From contig NZ_RCWH01000004.1 of NCBI RefSeq assembly GCF_003668635.1, positions 1 to 64,000 on the forward strand: a stretch of 64,000 nt of DNA. The letters are read 5' to 3'. A program made the position numbers and the translations under genes. The DNA comes from Planomicrobium sp. Y74. GTDB taxonomy: Bacteria > Bacillota > Bacilli > Bacillales_A > Planococcaceae. Positions 1 to 8,217 of the stretch are shown here, in pieces; within the stretch, counting starts at the first letter, position 1; each line of letters starts with the position of its first letter. The notes beneath the pieces are model-generated. The model did no database searches and was not told the origin of the DNA. It saw only the letters and a list, made by a program, of their open reading frames with translations.

Positions 1-11
1 TCTCCATTATA
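1..11 (-). rRNA. 16S rRNA gene, extreme 5' end (runs off left edge)
   Basis: Read on the minus strand the window ends in TATAATGGAGA. Bacillales 16S genes begin with a similar sequence followed by GTTTGATCCTGGCTCAG, which would lie just outside the window. About 100 nt upstream sits the block CCTTGAAAACTGAACA (rc of 131-147), typical of Bacillales rrn leaders. Only about 11 nt would be inside the window, so this is inference from context. Confidence 0.6.
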
Positions 12-152
12 GAGGTTTTGATTGCTCAAATCCTTGCTGGCGCATCGCCTGTCCGAAAACAGCGCGATTCGCTTTGATCTGCACAAGTGCTGATCAGTAG
101 ATTGTTTGTTGACGTTTTGCTGTTCAGTTTTCAAGGTTCAAAATAAAGATTT
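12..152 (-). promoter_or_regulatory. rrn leader between tRNA-Gly and 16S
   Basis: About 140 nt separate tRNA-Gly from the presumed 16S start. The minus strand carries CCTTGAAAACTGAACA at about 131-147, a motif found in Bacillales 16S leaders and 16S-23S spacers. I see no separate strong promoter here, so the rRNA operon is probably co-transcribed with the Leu-Arg-Gly tRNA genes upstream. Confidence 0.55.
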
Positions 153-226
153 TGGAGCGGGTGAAGGGAATCGAACCCTCATCATCAGCTTGGAAGGCTG
201 AGGTTTTACCACTAAACTACACCCGC
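153..226 (-). tRNA. tRNA-Gly (TCC)
   Basis: 74 nt including encoded CCA; acceptor GCGGGTG pairs with CACCCGC; anticodon loop CTTCCAA gives TCC; T loop GGTTCGATTCC. Last tRNA before the 16S leader. Confidence 0.97.
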
Positions 227-257
227 ATTAAGTTTGTATTATATAGAAGAAAAAATA

Positions 258-334
258 TGGCGCGCCCGAGAGGACTCGAACCTCTAACCGCTTGATTCGT
301 AGTCAAGTACTCTATCCAATTGAGCTACGGGCGC
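258..334 (-). tRNA. tRNA-Arg (ACG)
   Basis: 77 nt with encoded CCA; acceptor GCGCCCG/CGGGCGC; anticodon loop CTACGAA gives ACG (read as inosine in bacteria). Confidence 0.97.
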
Positions 335-349
335 AATCGGAATACGCTA

Positions 350-435
<86 letters not shown>

Positions 436-461
436 ATATAATTATTTTAGCGACAAATTAT

Positions 462-490
462 ATTATAACCGTTCGCCGTTCTTAAGTCAA
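462..490 (-). promoter_or_regulatory. sigma-A promoter for tRNA-Leu/Arg/Gly and rrn
   Basis: Minus strand TTGACT (485-490), 17-nt spacer, TATAAT (462-467): a near-perfect housekeeping promoter about 25-30 nt upstream of tRNA-Leu. It would drive Leu-Arg-Gly and probably the 16S gene beyond the left edge. Confidence 0.85.
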
Positions 491-550
491 CAATAATCTT
501 TGACGATCAACCGGTAATATATTTATCTTCATTATTCTATATAATAAAAA

Positions 551-625
551 TGGCTGGGGTACCTGGATTCGAACCAGGGCATGACGGGATCAAAACCCGT
601 TGCCTTACCGCTTGGCTATACCCCA
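551..625 (-). tRNA. tRNA-Gln (TTG)
   Basis: 75 nt with encoded CCA; acceptor TGGGGTA/TACCCCA; anticodon loop TTTTGAT gives TTG. Confidence 0.97.
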
Positions 626-632
626 ATAAAAA

Positions 633-708
633 TGGCGGTCCCGACCGGGATCGAACCGGCGATCTCCTGCGTGACAGGCAGGCATGTTAACCGCTACACC
701 ACGGGACC
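633..708 (-). tRNA. tRNA-Asp (GTC)
   Basis: 76 nt with encoded CCA; acceptor GGTCCCG/CGGGACC; anticodon loop CTGTCAC gives GTC. Confidence 0.97.
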
Positions 709-710
709 AT

Positions 711-788
<78 letters not shown>

Positions 789-875
789 ATAATAGTATTT
801 CAAATTGTTTTTCTTTTTATGCCCACATCTGCTTCCGCTGCATCGATGTTACTTCGCCGTCTTCGTCCGGCTCGT

Positions 876-894
876 TGCTCTACCCCACGATAAT
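876..894 (-). pseudogene. decayed fragment of the fMet tRNA 5' end
   Basis: The 19 bases 876-894 match 775-793 with a single difference. The matched block covers the first ~14 nt of tRNA-fMet and its upstream flank, 101 bp away. No cloverleaf can be completed from it. It lies in the 256-bp gap between tRNA-fMet and tRNA-Glu, where related Bacillales clusters carry tRNA-Val. Looks like a remnant of a duplicated or deleted tRNA gene. Confidence 0.5.
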
Positions 895-1044
895 GATATA
901 TAGCGAGTTTTTTCATACTCAATGTTTCTCTCGCATTTCTACGACGTCTAACCAGTATAACACTGTACGCAATTTAATGCTTGAAGAAATCAAATATGTT
1001 ATTCAAAGATAACTCATTATGTATAAATCACTTGGAAATAGAAA

Positions 1045-1119
1045 TGGTGACCCCTACGGGATTCGAACCCGTGTTACCGCCGTGAAAGGGCGGTGTCTTA
1101 ACCGCTTGACCAAGGGGCC
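1045..1119 (-). tRNA. tRNA-Glu (TTC)
   Basis: 75 nt with encoded CCA; acceptor GGCCCCT with AGGGGTC; anticodon loop CTTTCAC gives TTC. Confidence 0.97.
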
Positions 1120-1123
1120 GGAA

Positions 1124-1198
1124 TGGCTCCGAAGGTAGGACTCGAACCTACGACCATCGCATTAACAGTGCGGTGCTCTACCACTGAGCTACTTCGGA
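1124..1198 (-). tRNA. tRNA-Asn (GTT)
   Basis: 75 nt with encoded CCA; acceptor TCCGAAG/CTTCGGA; anticodon loop CTGTTAA gives GTT. First gene of the cluster, 4 nt from tRNA-Glu. Confidence 0.97.
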
Positions 1199-1229
1199 AT
1201 AATGTTTTAAGTACTTGTCGACTTTTTCT

Positions 1230-1258
1230 ATTATAAAGAGCAGCGAGAGAATCGTCAA
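1230..1258 (-). promoter_or_regulatory. sigma-A promoter of the tRNA cluster
   Basis: Minus strand TTGACG (1253-1258), 17-nt spacer, TATAAT (1230-1235), about 30 nt upstream of tRNA-Asn. Strong stable-RNA type promoter. Confidence 0.85.
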
Positions 1259-1314
1259 CTACTTTTCAACAAATAATTTTAATTTTAATTTATCCGCATT
1301 TTTCAAGCTGTCAT

Positions 1315-1350
1315 ATAAAAAGAAGATCCTCATTTCGAGGACCTTCTTTT
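1315..1350 (-). terminator. terminator after sprT-like gene
   Basis: Minus strand stem GAAGGTCCTC / GAGGATCTTC with a 5-nt loop, then TTTTT. It lies about 90 nt past the stop of the sprT-like gene and ahead of the tRNA promoter. Confidence 0.8.
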
Positions 1351-1437
1351 AGAATCAGCTATCGTACTTCAAGCAATTTTCTCCGGCTTTCAAAATTGAA
1401 AATCGCCGGATAAAAATCGATTGATTTTCAAAACGGA

Positions 1438-1890
1438 TTATTTCATAGCCAGTTTACCGGCGCATCTTCCACAGCGATATCTCTCGGTGTTCATACGGAT
1501 TTTACGTGTGTAATCAGTCTGGCACGAAACGCATTGATAAATATAGCGTTTTGTCGGCCGGCGCTTCCCATTCTGTTCTATGTGAGAACAAAACCTGGGA
1601 GAGCCTGTCTGCTGTAAAAGATTCCGGAAATCTGCGTCACGGTGTTTATAGCCTTTCCCTTCCAGATGAAGATGGTAATGGCAAAGCTCGTGCTTAATGA
1701 TACCTTCTAATTCCTTGTAGCCAAATTTCTCATAGGAGCTGGGATTGATTTCAATATTATGCGAACGAAGCATATAACGTCCACCGGTTGTCCGCAGCCT
1801 GGAATTGAAAACCCCTTTATGGATGAAAGGCTTTTTGAATATGGTTTCAGAGATTTCCATTATTAATCCTGTCAGTTCGTAATCAGTCAT
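1438..1890 (-). CDS. ydcK: SprT-like zinc metalloprotease family protein
   Basis: 150 residues. The zinc-peptidase signature HELCH (HExxH) followed by a further His sits at about residues 66-73, and the C-terminal third has CVSC and CGRC pairs that would form a small zinc ribbon, the SprT-like layout. The family is related to eukaryotic Spartan/SprT proteases, but the bacterial function is not established. ATG start fits an AGGAGA site 6-7 nt upstream. It lies directly downstream of tex, the same order as ydcI-ydcK in Bacillus subtilis, which supports the name by synteny. A hairpin between the two genes suggests they can be separately terminated. Confidence 0.85.
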   Translation of the reverse strand: MTDYELTGLIMEISETIFKKPFIHKGVFNSRLRTTGGRYMLRSHNIEINPSSYEKFGYKELEGIIKHELCHYHLHLEGKGYKHRDADFRNLLQQTGSPRFCSHIEQNGKRRPTKRYIYQCVSCQTDYTRKIRMNTERYRCGRCAGKLAMK

Positions 1891-1918
1891 ACGGATTCTC
1901 CTGTTTCATTATTATAGA

Positions 1919-1952
1919 AAATGGCCGTCCCGGATTGCAGAACGGCCATAAA
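1919..1952 (-). terminator. terminator after tex
   Basis: Minus strand ATGGCCGT ... ACGGCCAT stem followed by TTTTC, immediately after the tex stop and before sprT-like. Confidence 0.65.
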
Positions 1953-1953
1953 G

Positions 1954-4110
1954 TTAAATCTGTTCTTTCGGCTGCAGCATAGTCAACGCGATGCGGCCTT
2001 TGTCTTTTTCGACCTTTTCCACCCATGCAGTCACGATATCACCGACAGCGACGACTTCGAGCGGGTGCTTCACAAAACCTTTTTTCAGTTTCGAAATGTG
2101 GACGAGCCCATCCTGTTTCACACCGATGTCTACAAATGCGCCAAAATCCACAACATTACGGACGGTTCCCTGGAGTTCCATGCCAGGCAACAAGTCTTCC
2201 ATCTTTAAAATGTCATTTTTCAACAAAGGCTGCGGAAACTCATCACGCGGATCGCGGAATGGTTTTTTTAAAGCGTCCAATATATCCTGCAACGTGATTT
2301 CGCCGACTTCCAATTTTTCTGCAAGCTCTTTCGTATTTAACCCATCAAGTTTATCAGTTGTCTCGGGCTTGCCGACATCTTTTTTATCGGCACCGACCAT
2401 CTCCAGCAATTTTTCGGCCACAGCATAACTTTCCGGGTGGATACCTGTAGCATCCAAAGGATTTTTCCCTTCCGGAATTCTTAAGAAGCCAATTGCCTGC
2501 TCGTAAGTTTTTGCACCGAGACGCGGAATTTTCTTCAATTGAACCCTCGAGGTGAAACGTCCGTTTTCATCGCGGACTTTGATGACGTTTTCAGCCACTG
2601 TCTTACTTAACCCAGCTACATACTGAAGCAATGAAGAAGAGGCTGAGTTTACATTAACCCCTACTTGGTTTACTGCTGTTTCTACTACAAATGTCAGCTG
2701 GTCAGCCAATTTCTTCTGGGATACGTCGTGCTGGTATTGTCCCACGCCTACTGCTTTTGGATCGATTTTCACCAATTCCGACAGGGGATCCTGCAATCGG
2801 CGTGCAATTGAAGCTGCACTGCGCTCTTCCACCTGAAGATCAGGGAATTCTGCCCGGGCGATGTCCGATGCAGAATAAACACTGGCACCTGCTTCATTGA
2901 CAATAACATAAGACACATCCGAAGAGTTTTCAGAGATGAAATCTGCCACAAATTGTTCCGTTTCCCGTGAAGCCGTACCGTTTCCGATGGCCATAATCTC
3001 AATCGGATACTTATCAGCAAGGCGTTTCATGGTCTTTTTCGCGCCAGTCTGGTCATTTTTAGGGGCATGCGGATAAATAACCGCAACCTCCAATAATTTA
3101 CCAGTTTCGTCGATTACGGCTAATTTACAGCCAGTCCGGTAAGCAGGGTCTACACCCAACACCATTTTATTTTTCATCGGCGGCTGCAACAATAAATTCC
3201 GCAGGTTTTCGGAAAAGATATGGATCGCCTGCGTTTCGCCTTTTTCACTGAGTTCATTTCTGATTTCCCGCTCCACGGAAGGCTGAATCAGACGTTTGTA
3301 ACTGTCTTCTATCGCTTGTTCCAAATAAGGCACTGTACTTCCGGAACCTGTTATCCACTTTCTTTTCATCAAAGTGAGGATCCGGTCTGCCGGCGGATGG
3401 ATCGATACTTTCAGGACATTTTCCTTTTCGCCGCGATTAATCGCCAAAATACGGTGAGGGACGATTTTCTGAATCGCTTCTTCGTAGTCGTAATACATTT
3501 CAAAAACCTGTTTTTCATCGTCGTGGTCTTTTTTGACGGAAGTTGCGATAATGCCGTCTTTTCTCGTCATATAACGGATTTTTTCGCGAATATCTGCGTC
3601 ATCAGCGAATAGCTCGGCCAATATATCCTGCGCCCCTTGAAGCGCTTCTTCGGCATCCGCCACTTCTTCGCTCACGAATTCGGAAGCTTTTTTCAGCACA
3701 TCACCATTGCCGCCTTCATAAAGCCAGTCAGCCAAGGGCTGCAAGCCTTTTTCTTTTGCAATAATCGCTTTTGTCCGGCGCTTTTGTTTATAAGGACGGT
3801 ACAGATCTTCTACTCGCTGAAGAACTGTCGCTCCTTGAATTTCTTTCTCCAGCTCAGGAGTCAATTTCTCCTGTTCATCAATTGAACGGATGATTTCTAT
3901 TTTTCGTTGTTCAAGATTTTGGATATAAGCATAACGGTCATCGATCGCTTTGATCTGCACTTCATCAAGTGAACCGGTTGCTTCTTTGCGGTAACGGGCT
4001 ATAAAAGGGACCGTGTTGCCGTCTTCAATCAAAGCAATAACTTGCGCCACCTGATTCGGGCGTACACCAGTCTCTTTTGCAATCAGGCTTTGAATTTGTT
4101 GTGATTCCAT
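1954..4110 (-). CDS. tex: Tex-family RNA-binding transcription accessory protein
   Basis: 718 residues. Tex proteins are cytoplasmic nucleic-acid-binding proteins with an N-terminal helical region, a YqgF/RNase H-like domain (here around 320-450), helix-hairpin-helix segments (about 490-560) and a C-terminal S1 domain (about 640-705, with GTVRNVVDFGAFVDIG and VHISKL). All are visible. A longer reading would start 8 codons upstream, but AAAGGAGAG sits 7 nt before the ATG at 4110, so that start is preferred. Placed between rsbX and the sprT-like gene, as in Bacillus (ydcI). Exact cellular role in Bacillales is not settled. Confidence 0.93.
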   Translation of the reverse strand: MESQQIQSLIAKETGVRPNQVAQVIALIEDGNTVPFIARYRKEATGSLDEVQIKAIDDRYAYIQNLEQRKIEIIRSIDEQEKLTPELEKEIQGATVLQRVEDLYRPYKQKRRTKAIIAKEKGLQPLADWLYEGGNGDVLKKASEFVSEEVADAEEALQGAQDILAELFADDADIREKIRYMTRKDGIIATSVKKDHDDEKQVFEMYYDYEEAIQKIVPHRILAINRGEKENVLKVSIHPPADRILTLMKRKWITGSGSTVPYLEQAIEDSYKRLIQPSVEREIRNELSEKGETQAIHIFSENLRNLLLQPPMKNKMVLGVDPAYRTGCKLAVIDETGKLLEVAVIYPHAPKNDQTGAKKTMKRLADKYPIEIMAIGNGTASRETEQFVADFISENSSDVSYVIVNEAGASVYSASDIARAEFPDLQVEERSAASIARRLQDPLSELVKIDPKAVGVGQYQHDVSQKKLADQLTFVVETAVNQVGVNVNSASSSLLQYVAGLSKTVAENVIKVRDENGRFTSRVQLKKIPRLGAKTYEQAIGFLRIPEGKNPLDATGIHPESYAVAEKLLEMVGADKKDVGKPETTDKLDGLNTKELAEKLEVGEITLQDILDALKKPFRDPRDEFPQPLLKNDILKMEDLLPGMELQGTVRNVVDFGAFVDIGVKQDGLVHISKLKKGFVKHPLEVVAVGDIVTAWVEKVEKDKGRIALTMLQPKEQI

Positions 4111-4148
4111 GAAAACACTCTCCTTTATTTCCATTCTATTTTACCATA

Positions 4149-4182
4149 GAAAAAAGAAGCCAACTCATTTGAGAAGGCTTCC
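4149..4182 (-). terminator. terminator at the end of the sigB operon
   Basis: Minus strand GAAGCC / GGCTTC stem enclosing CTCAAATGAG, then TTTTTT. The stem overlaps the last codons of rsbX (stop at 4165-4167). Confidence 0.65.
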
Positions 4183-4764
4183 GGTTATGAATGTCGCATC
4201 GTCACCTGTTTGAATCGTGGTGAGAATATCATAATATAATTGTTCAGGAAATCCCGAACGGCGCATCAAGGTTTTGGGATTGCGCAATTCCACACCATCC
4301 GAGTGGATGAGGAATAAATCATCTTCCACATAGGTATAGAGTTGAGTATGCAATTTTTGTGGCCGTCCCGAAAGATATCCCATCACCGGAAGCGGATAAA
4401 TCATTTCATCCGTTCCTTTGCGGTAAAGGTAAAACCGAATATTCCCGACACAGCTGTATTCAAGGGTCTTATTTTTAAAGTCCACTTTGAAGATGGCAAC
4501 TGCTGCGCCTCTCTTCTGCACCATCAAATCATTGAAACGGTTCATCAGACTGTCAATCGATTCGTGATGATGTTCTCTCAGAATTTGAGGAATGACCTGT
4601 GAAGATTCTCTCGCAACAGGTCCGCTTCCCAAACCATCGGCTACAGAGCAAATAAAGTAATCATCGGTAAGCACTGTATGGTAGCTGTCCCCGGATTCAA
4701 AATTACCTTTCTTCGCTTCATTGAAGATACAAGCGTCAATATATTGGTGACGAATTTTTTCCAC
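4165..4764 (-). CDS. rsbX: RsbX, feedback serine phosphatase of the stressosome
   Basis: 199 residues, the same length as the B. subtilis protein. PP2C-type phosphatase; in the family it dephosphorylates RsbS and RsbR and so resets the stressosome after stress. Visible phosphatase features include the CSVADGLGSGP block (about 38-48) and DDATFITG near the C terminus. It starts with GTG, whose G is also the last base of the sigB TAG stop (4764), so translation is coupled to sigB. Last gene of the rsb-sigB operon. Confidence 0.95.
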   Translation of the reverse strand: MEKIRHQYIDACIFNEAKKGNFESGDSYHTVLTDDYFICSVADGLGSGPVARESSQVIPQILREHHHESIDSLMNRFNDLMVQKRGAAVAIFKVDFKNKTLEYSCVGNIRFYLYRKGTDEMIYPLPVMGYLSGRPQKLHTQLYTYVEDDLFLIHSDGVELRNPKTLMRRSGFPEQLYYDILTTIQTGDDATFITGSLLK

Positions 4765-5546
4765 TACGAAACGCCACCCGCCGCTAATATGGCTTCCTGT
4801 AATTTCTTGATGGCTTTGCGCTGAAGGCGTGAAACATGCATTTGCGAAATGCCAAGTTTATCGCCGGTTTCTTTTTGGCTCAGCTGCTCTATGTAGGTGT
4901 ATTGGATGATTTGCTTTTCACGTTCAGAAAGCACATTCATCGCATTTGCCACCAACATGCGCTGATCCGCTTTTTCATAACCATCGTCTTCTTGCCCGAC
5001 AACGTCAAATAAAGTCACGGTGCTTCCGTCAGAATCGGCCTCCAAAGAATGGTCCATGGAAAGAGCTTGATAGCTTTTGCCCATCTCCATTGCTTCCAGT
5101 ACATCGTCCTCATCTACATCAAGGTATTCAGCAATTTCCCAAACTTGGGGAGAACGCTGAAGCTCGCTTGTCAATACTTCTACAGTCGCTTTGATTCGCG
5201 GCCCTAATTCCTTGATTCTCCGTGGCACATGGATTGCCCAGGTCTTATCCCGCAGGAACCGTTTGATTTCACCGATAATTGTCGGTACCGCAAACGCTTC
5301 AAAACTGCGGCCAAATGAAGGATCATATCGTCTGATTGCACCCAAAAGCCCAAGCATACCCACTTGCGCAATATCCTCGTGGTAAGATTTACCATTAGAA
5401 TATTTTCGCGCAATGGACTCCACAAGGCGTTTGTAATTATTTACCAGATTAGTTTGGGCTTCCTCATCCTCATTTTTCTGATAAGCCTCAATCCATTCCA
5501 ATACCTGCTCTTTGGTAGGCTGATTAGGATGAGATCGTTTCGACAT
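4764..5546 (-). CDS. sigB: RNA polymerase general stress sigma factor SigB
   Basis: 260 residues. Sigma-70 family group 3. Region 2 is visible around 35-110 (HEDIAQVGMLGLLGAI, FEAFAVPTIIGEIKRFLRD), region 3 around 115-190, and the region 4.2 helix-turn-helix around 222-245 (SQKETGDKLGISQMHVSR). Held inactive by RsbW and released by dephosphorylated RsbV. An ATG 9 codons upstream is possible but has no ribosome site; the ATG at 5546 has AGGTGG about 6 nt upstream and lies inside rsbW, overlapping it by 23 nt. It overlaps rsbX by one base. The window contains several candidate target promoters (listed separately). Confidence 0.97.
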   Translation of the reverse strand: MSKRSHPNQPTKEQVLEWIEAYQKNEDEEAQTNLVNNYKRLVESIARKYSNGKSYHEDIAQVGMLGLLGAIRRYDPSFGRSFEAFAVPTIIGEIKRFLRDKTWAIHVPRRIKELGPRIKATVEVLTSELQRSPQVWEIAEYLDVDEDDVLEAMEMGKSYQALSMDHSLEADSDGSTVTLFDVVGQEDDGYEKADQRMLVANAMNVLSEREKQIIQYTYIEQLSQKETGDKLGISQMHVSRLQRKAIKKLQEAILAAGGVS

Positions 5547-5994
5547 CCTCTTCCACCTGCTCTCCTCCAACATACTTTGTCATGAAGACCGTTACGCCTT
5601 CCTGATGATGGACTTTTACTTCATCCATTAATGTTTCTATTAAATACAGGCCAAGTCCTCCTTCGCGAAGAAATTCTCCTTCAGCCTGGTCATGGTATGG
5701 ACCTACTTTCGCTTTGGTTTCCTCGAAGTCGAAGCTCTGACCGTGGTCAGCAACCATTATTTCTATTTTATCTCCATAAAGAGCGCAGCCGATTACAACT
5801 TCGCCATCTTCATCATCACTGTAAGCATGTTGAACAGCATTTGTAACAGCTTCACTTGAAGCGATCTTCAAATCTTCAATATCATCATAAGAAAAGCCGA
5901 TTCGGCTGGCCAGTCCAGATATTGTCAATCGTGCAACACCGACATATTGGGATTTAGCAGGGACACGCATTTCAACATAATCGAAAGGACGCAT
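5524..5994 (-). CDS. rsbW: RsbW anti-sigma-B factor and serine kinase
   Basis: 156 residues. GHKL-fold kinase that binds SigB in unstressed cells and phosphorylates the antagonist RsbV. ATP-binding boxes are visible: N box E48/N52 (SSEAVTNAVQH), G1 box D83 (VADHGQS) and G2 box GGLGL (112-116). Start chosen at the ATG at 5994, one base after the rsbV stop, with AAGGTGG upstream; a longer reading into rsbV has no such site and does not match the family N terminus. Confidence 0.96.
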   Translation of the reverse strand: MRPFDYVEMRVPAKSQYVGVARLTISGLASRIGFSYDDIEDLKIASSEAVTNAVQHAYSDDEDGEVVIGCALYGDKIEIMVADHGQSFDFEETKAKVGPYHDQAEGEFLREGGLGLYLIETLMDEVKVHHQEGVTVFMTKYVGGEQVEEDVETISS

Positions 5995-5995
5995 G

Positions 5996-6325
5996 TTAAT
6001 TACCACCTTTTCCAGCTGATTCGATATCCATGATATCACCTAAGCCGGTAATATCGAACAGCCGTTTTAAGCGGGCTGACAGGCCACTCAATTTTAAGTG
6101 CCCGCCCTGGGAATTAACTGATTTATAAAAAGCTACAAAAACTCCAAGCCCGGTACTATCCATATAATCTACATCCGAAAGATCCAATTCGGCATCCAAT
6201 GATTCTACATTTTGATATGGTTCCAATTTCTCCCGCAGAACTGGTGCAGTGTGTGCATCAATTTCTCCGCGAATATGTCCCTTCAGGACTTTATCCGACT
6301 CTTGCAAATCAACTTGAATATTCAT
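5996..6325 (-). CDS. rsbV: RsbV anti-anti-sigma factor
   Basis: 109 residues, a single STAS domain. Unphosphorylated RsbV binds RsbW and frees SigB. The phosphorylatable serine is S57 in the YMDSTGLGVF motif, equivalent to S56 of B. subtilis RsbV. Start set at ATG 6325 (GGGGTG upstream); the 11 extra codons of a longer reading are unlike the family. The 111-bp gap to rsbU carries a possible sigma-B promoter, matching the internal autoregulatory promoter known upstream of rsbV in Bacillus. Confidence 0.96.
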   Translation of the reverse strand: MNIQVDLQESDKVLKGHIRGEIDAHTAPVLREKLEPYQNVESLDAELDLSDVDYMDSTGLGVFVAFYKSVNSQGGHLKLSGLSARLKRLFDITGLGDIMDIESAGKGGN

Positions 6326-6404
6326 CTGTTTGACACCCCGTTTTTCTATGATTAACAAAAAAAAATAAATAACCTAAAAAATAAAAAAGCCACTGTACAT
6401 TTGT

Positions 6405-6430
6405 TTACCACGTTTCCGTGGCGGTTAAAC
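6405..6430 (-). promoter_or_regulatory. candidate sigma-B promoter upstream of rsbV
   Basis: Minus strand GTTTAA (6425-6430), 14-nt spacer, TGGTAA (6405-6410). The -35 is perfect, the -10 matches GGGTAT at 4 of 6. Position agrees with the known internal autoregulatory promoter of B. subtilis. Both elements lie in a hairpin (CCACG/CGTGG plus GTTTA/TAAAC), which is unusual. Confidence 0.5.
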
Positions 6431-6436
6431 ATACAA

Positions 6437-7438
6437 TCAGACTTTTTTGTAAATAACTAATGTAAAGTCATCGCTTAATTCTGCATTTTGCATGCGAACC
6501 AATTCATCATAAACATACTGGACTATTGTTTGGGCAGGTTCATCTTTTTTCCGCAGAATTAATTCGTTGATTACCTGGCGGTCAATGAATCCTTCTGCTG
6601 TCCGGCCTTCCGTAACTCCATCTGTCATTATGACGACCATATCATCCTTATTCAGCTTCACTTCTTTTTCTTCATAAGTTGCCATTGGAGAAACTCCAAG
6701 CAGCAACCCCTTTACTGTAAGTTCTTCGAATTCTCCGGTTTCTGCGCGGTAAAGCATCGCCGGTTCATGGCCTGCTGATCCATAGGTCAAAACACCGCTT
6801 TCCGCTTCATATCTTCCGTAAAACATGGAGACGAACATGAAATCGTCGACACTTTTCTCAACGATGCGGTTAATGGTGCTCAACACTTCACGTGGAAATG
6901 ACATCGAATCATTTAAACTGTCCATTCCAAATTTGACCATGGACATGCATAGAGCCGCCGGGAGGCCCTTGCCGATTACATCGGCTACTGCAATTCCGGC
7001 GCGCCCTTCTTCATCGCTGATGAAATATATGTAGTCTCCATTCATTTTACGCAATGGCACAGAAAGCAGACCGATGTCCAGACCCTCAAGAGACGGCATT
7101 GTTGTCGACAGCAAGGTTTCCTGGACGTTGGCAGCCAAATCCATTTCCATCCGCAACTCTTCCTGTTTCTGTAAAAGGCTTTGGCGTTCCTGAAGAGCCA
7201 GCCCGTAATTGATCATCATTTCAATCAGGAAATCAAAAGAATGCCAGACAGTTTCCGGCATATCTTCATATAATTCCTGCATCGCTGCTTTGTGCATACT
7301 GATGACATCTTCCGGAGAGGTGTTTTCAGAAATCAGCTGACGGCTGAAATTTTGGCCGACATAAAGGTTCTGTTCGGATTGCCGCTGCATATATTGGTTC
7401 AATATTTCCTTGTACTGACTACCGATTTTTTGAACCAT
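6437..7438 (-). CDS. rsbU: RsbU, RsbV-P phosphatase
   Basis: 333 residues. N-terminal four-helix RsbT-binding region (about 1-85) followed by a linker (coiled, about 85-115) and a PP2C/SpoIIE-type phosphatase domain (about 120-333) with NGDYIYF, VADVIGKG and MTDGVTEGR motifs; the conserved Asp residues for metal binding are present. When RsbT is released from the stressosome it binds the N-terminal region and RsbU dephosphorylates RsbV. GGGGGA ribosome site upstream of the ATG. 12 nt after rsbT. Confidence 0.96.
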   Translation of the reverse strand: MVQKIGSQYKEILNQYMQRQSEQNLYVGQNFSRQLISENTSPEDVISMHKAAMQELYEDMPETVWHSFDFLIEMMINYGLALQERQSLLQKQEELRMEMDLAANVQETLLSTTMPSLEGLDIGLLSVPLRKMNGDYIYFISDEEGRAGIAVADVIGKGLPAALCMSMVKFGMDSLNDSMSFPREVLSTINRIVEKSVDDFMFVSMFYGRYEAESGVLTYGSAGHEPAMLYRAETGEFEELTVKGLLLGVSPMATYEEKEVKLNKDDMVVIMTDGVTEGRTAEGFIDRQVINELILRKKDEPAQTIVQYVYDELVRMQNAELSDDFTLVIYKKV

Positions 7439-7450
7439 AAAGAATTCCCC

Positions 7451-7852
7451 CTATCGAAGCCACTTGGTAGCTCTTATATCTGTCCCTTCACCTAGGGTTG
7501 TTTCTATCTTAAAGTCATCCATCAATCTTTTGACACCCGGAAGACCCGCTCCGAGGCCACCTGAAGTGGAAAAGCCATCTTCCATTACCTTGCGGACGTC
7601 CGGTATTCCCGGTCCATTATCTGCTGCAATTATCAAGATGCCATTGATGCCGTTTTCTGTCAGGCGCTGGATTTCAATCTTTCCCTGTCCAGCATATAAA
7701 TAAATGTTGCGGGCAAGCTCGCTGATTGCCGTTGTGATACGAGCCTGGTCTACTGTGCCGAAACCCAACTCTTTAGCCACATTGCGGCCGAGTTGTCTGG
7801 CGGCTACAATATCCCATTCTGTTTGAATTTCCACTGAGGATTGGTTGCTCAT
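7451..7852 (-). CDS. rsbT: RsbT serine/threonine kinase (stressosome switch)
   Basis: 133 residues, GHKL kinase fold. N box ELARN (N49), G1 box DNGPGI (D78) and glycine-rich G2 box GGLGAGLPG (98-106) are intact, so an active kinase is expected. In the family it phosphorylates RsbS and RsbR within the stressosome and, once free, activates RsbU. Only 2 nt separate it from rsbS. Confidence 0.96.
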   Translation of the reverse strand: MSNQSSVEIQTEWDIVAARQLGRNVAKELGFGTVDQARITTAISELARNIYLYAGQGKIEIQRLTENGINGILIIAADNGPGIPDVRKVMEDGFSTSGGLGAGLPGVKRLMDDFKIETTLGEGTDIRATKWLR

Positions 7853-7854
7853 CT

Positions 7855-8217
7855 TTAAGCCTCCAATTCCAATTGAAGTTTATCCAAACCGTTTTCTAAA
7901 TCCAGTGCTGTCATGACATCTTCAAGTCGAATTCCTAACTCGATCAAAGTGATAGCAACTGCCGGCTGGATACCTGTTATAACAACTCGCGCTCCCATTA
8001 AGCTTGACATGCTTATAACGTCTCCCAGAACTTTAGCGATGAAGGAATCAATGAAATCAATTGAAGTCAAATCGATCACTACACCTCGGGCACTCGTTTC
8101 ATGCAACTTTGTCAATAAATCTTCCTGGAATTGTATGGCAGTCTGATCGTCCAATTCCCATTGAATCGAGACAATCAGCGTATCTCTCAATTTTAATATC
8201 GGTATACGGACATTCAT
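7855..8217 (-). CDS. rsbS: RsbS stressosome scaffold (STAS)
   Basis: 120 residues, one STAS domain. The target serine of RsbT is S58 in [11 protein letters not shown], matching S59 of B. subtilis RsbS. It packs with RsbR paralogues into the stressosome shell and sequesters RsbT. The ATG overlaps the rsbR stop in an ATGA arrangement (8214-8217), so the two are translationally coupled. Confidence 0.96.
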   Translation of the reverse strand: MNVRIPILKLRDTLIVSIQWELDDQTAIQFQEDLLTKLHETSARGVVIDLTSIDFIDSFIAKVLGDVISMSSLMGARVVITGIQPAVAITLIELGIRLEDVMTALDLENGLDKLQLELEA

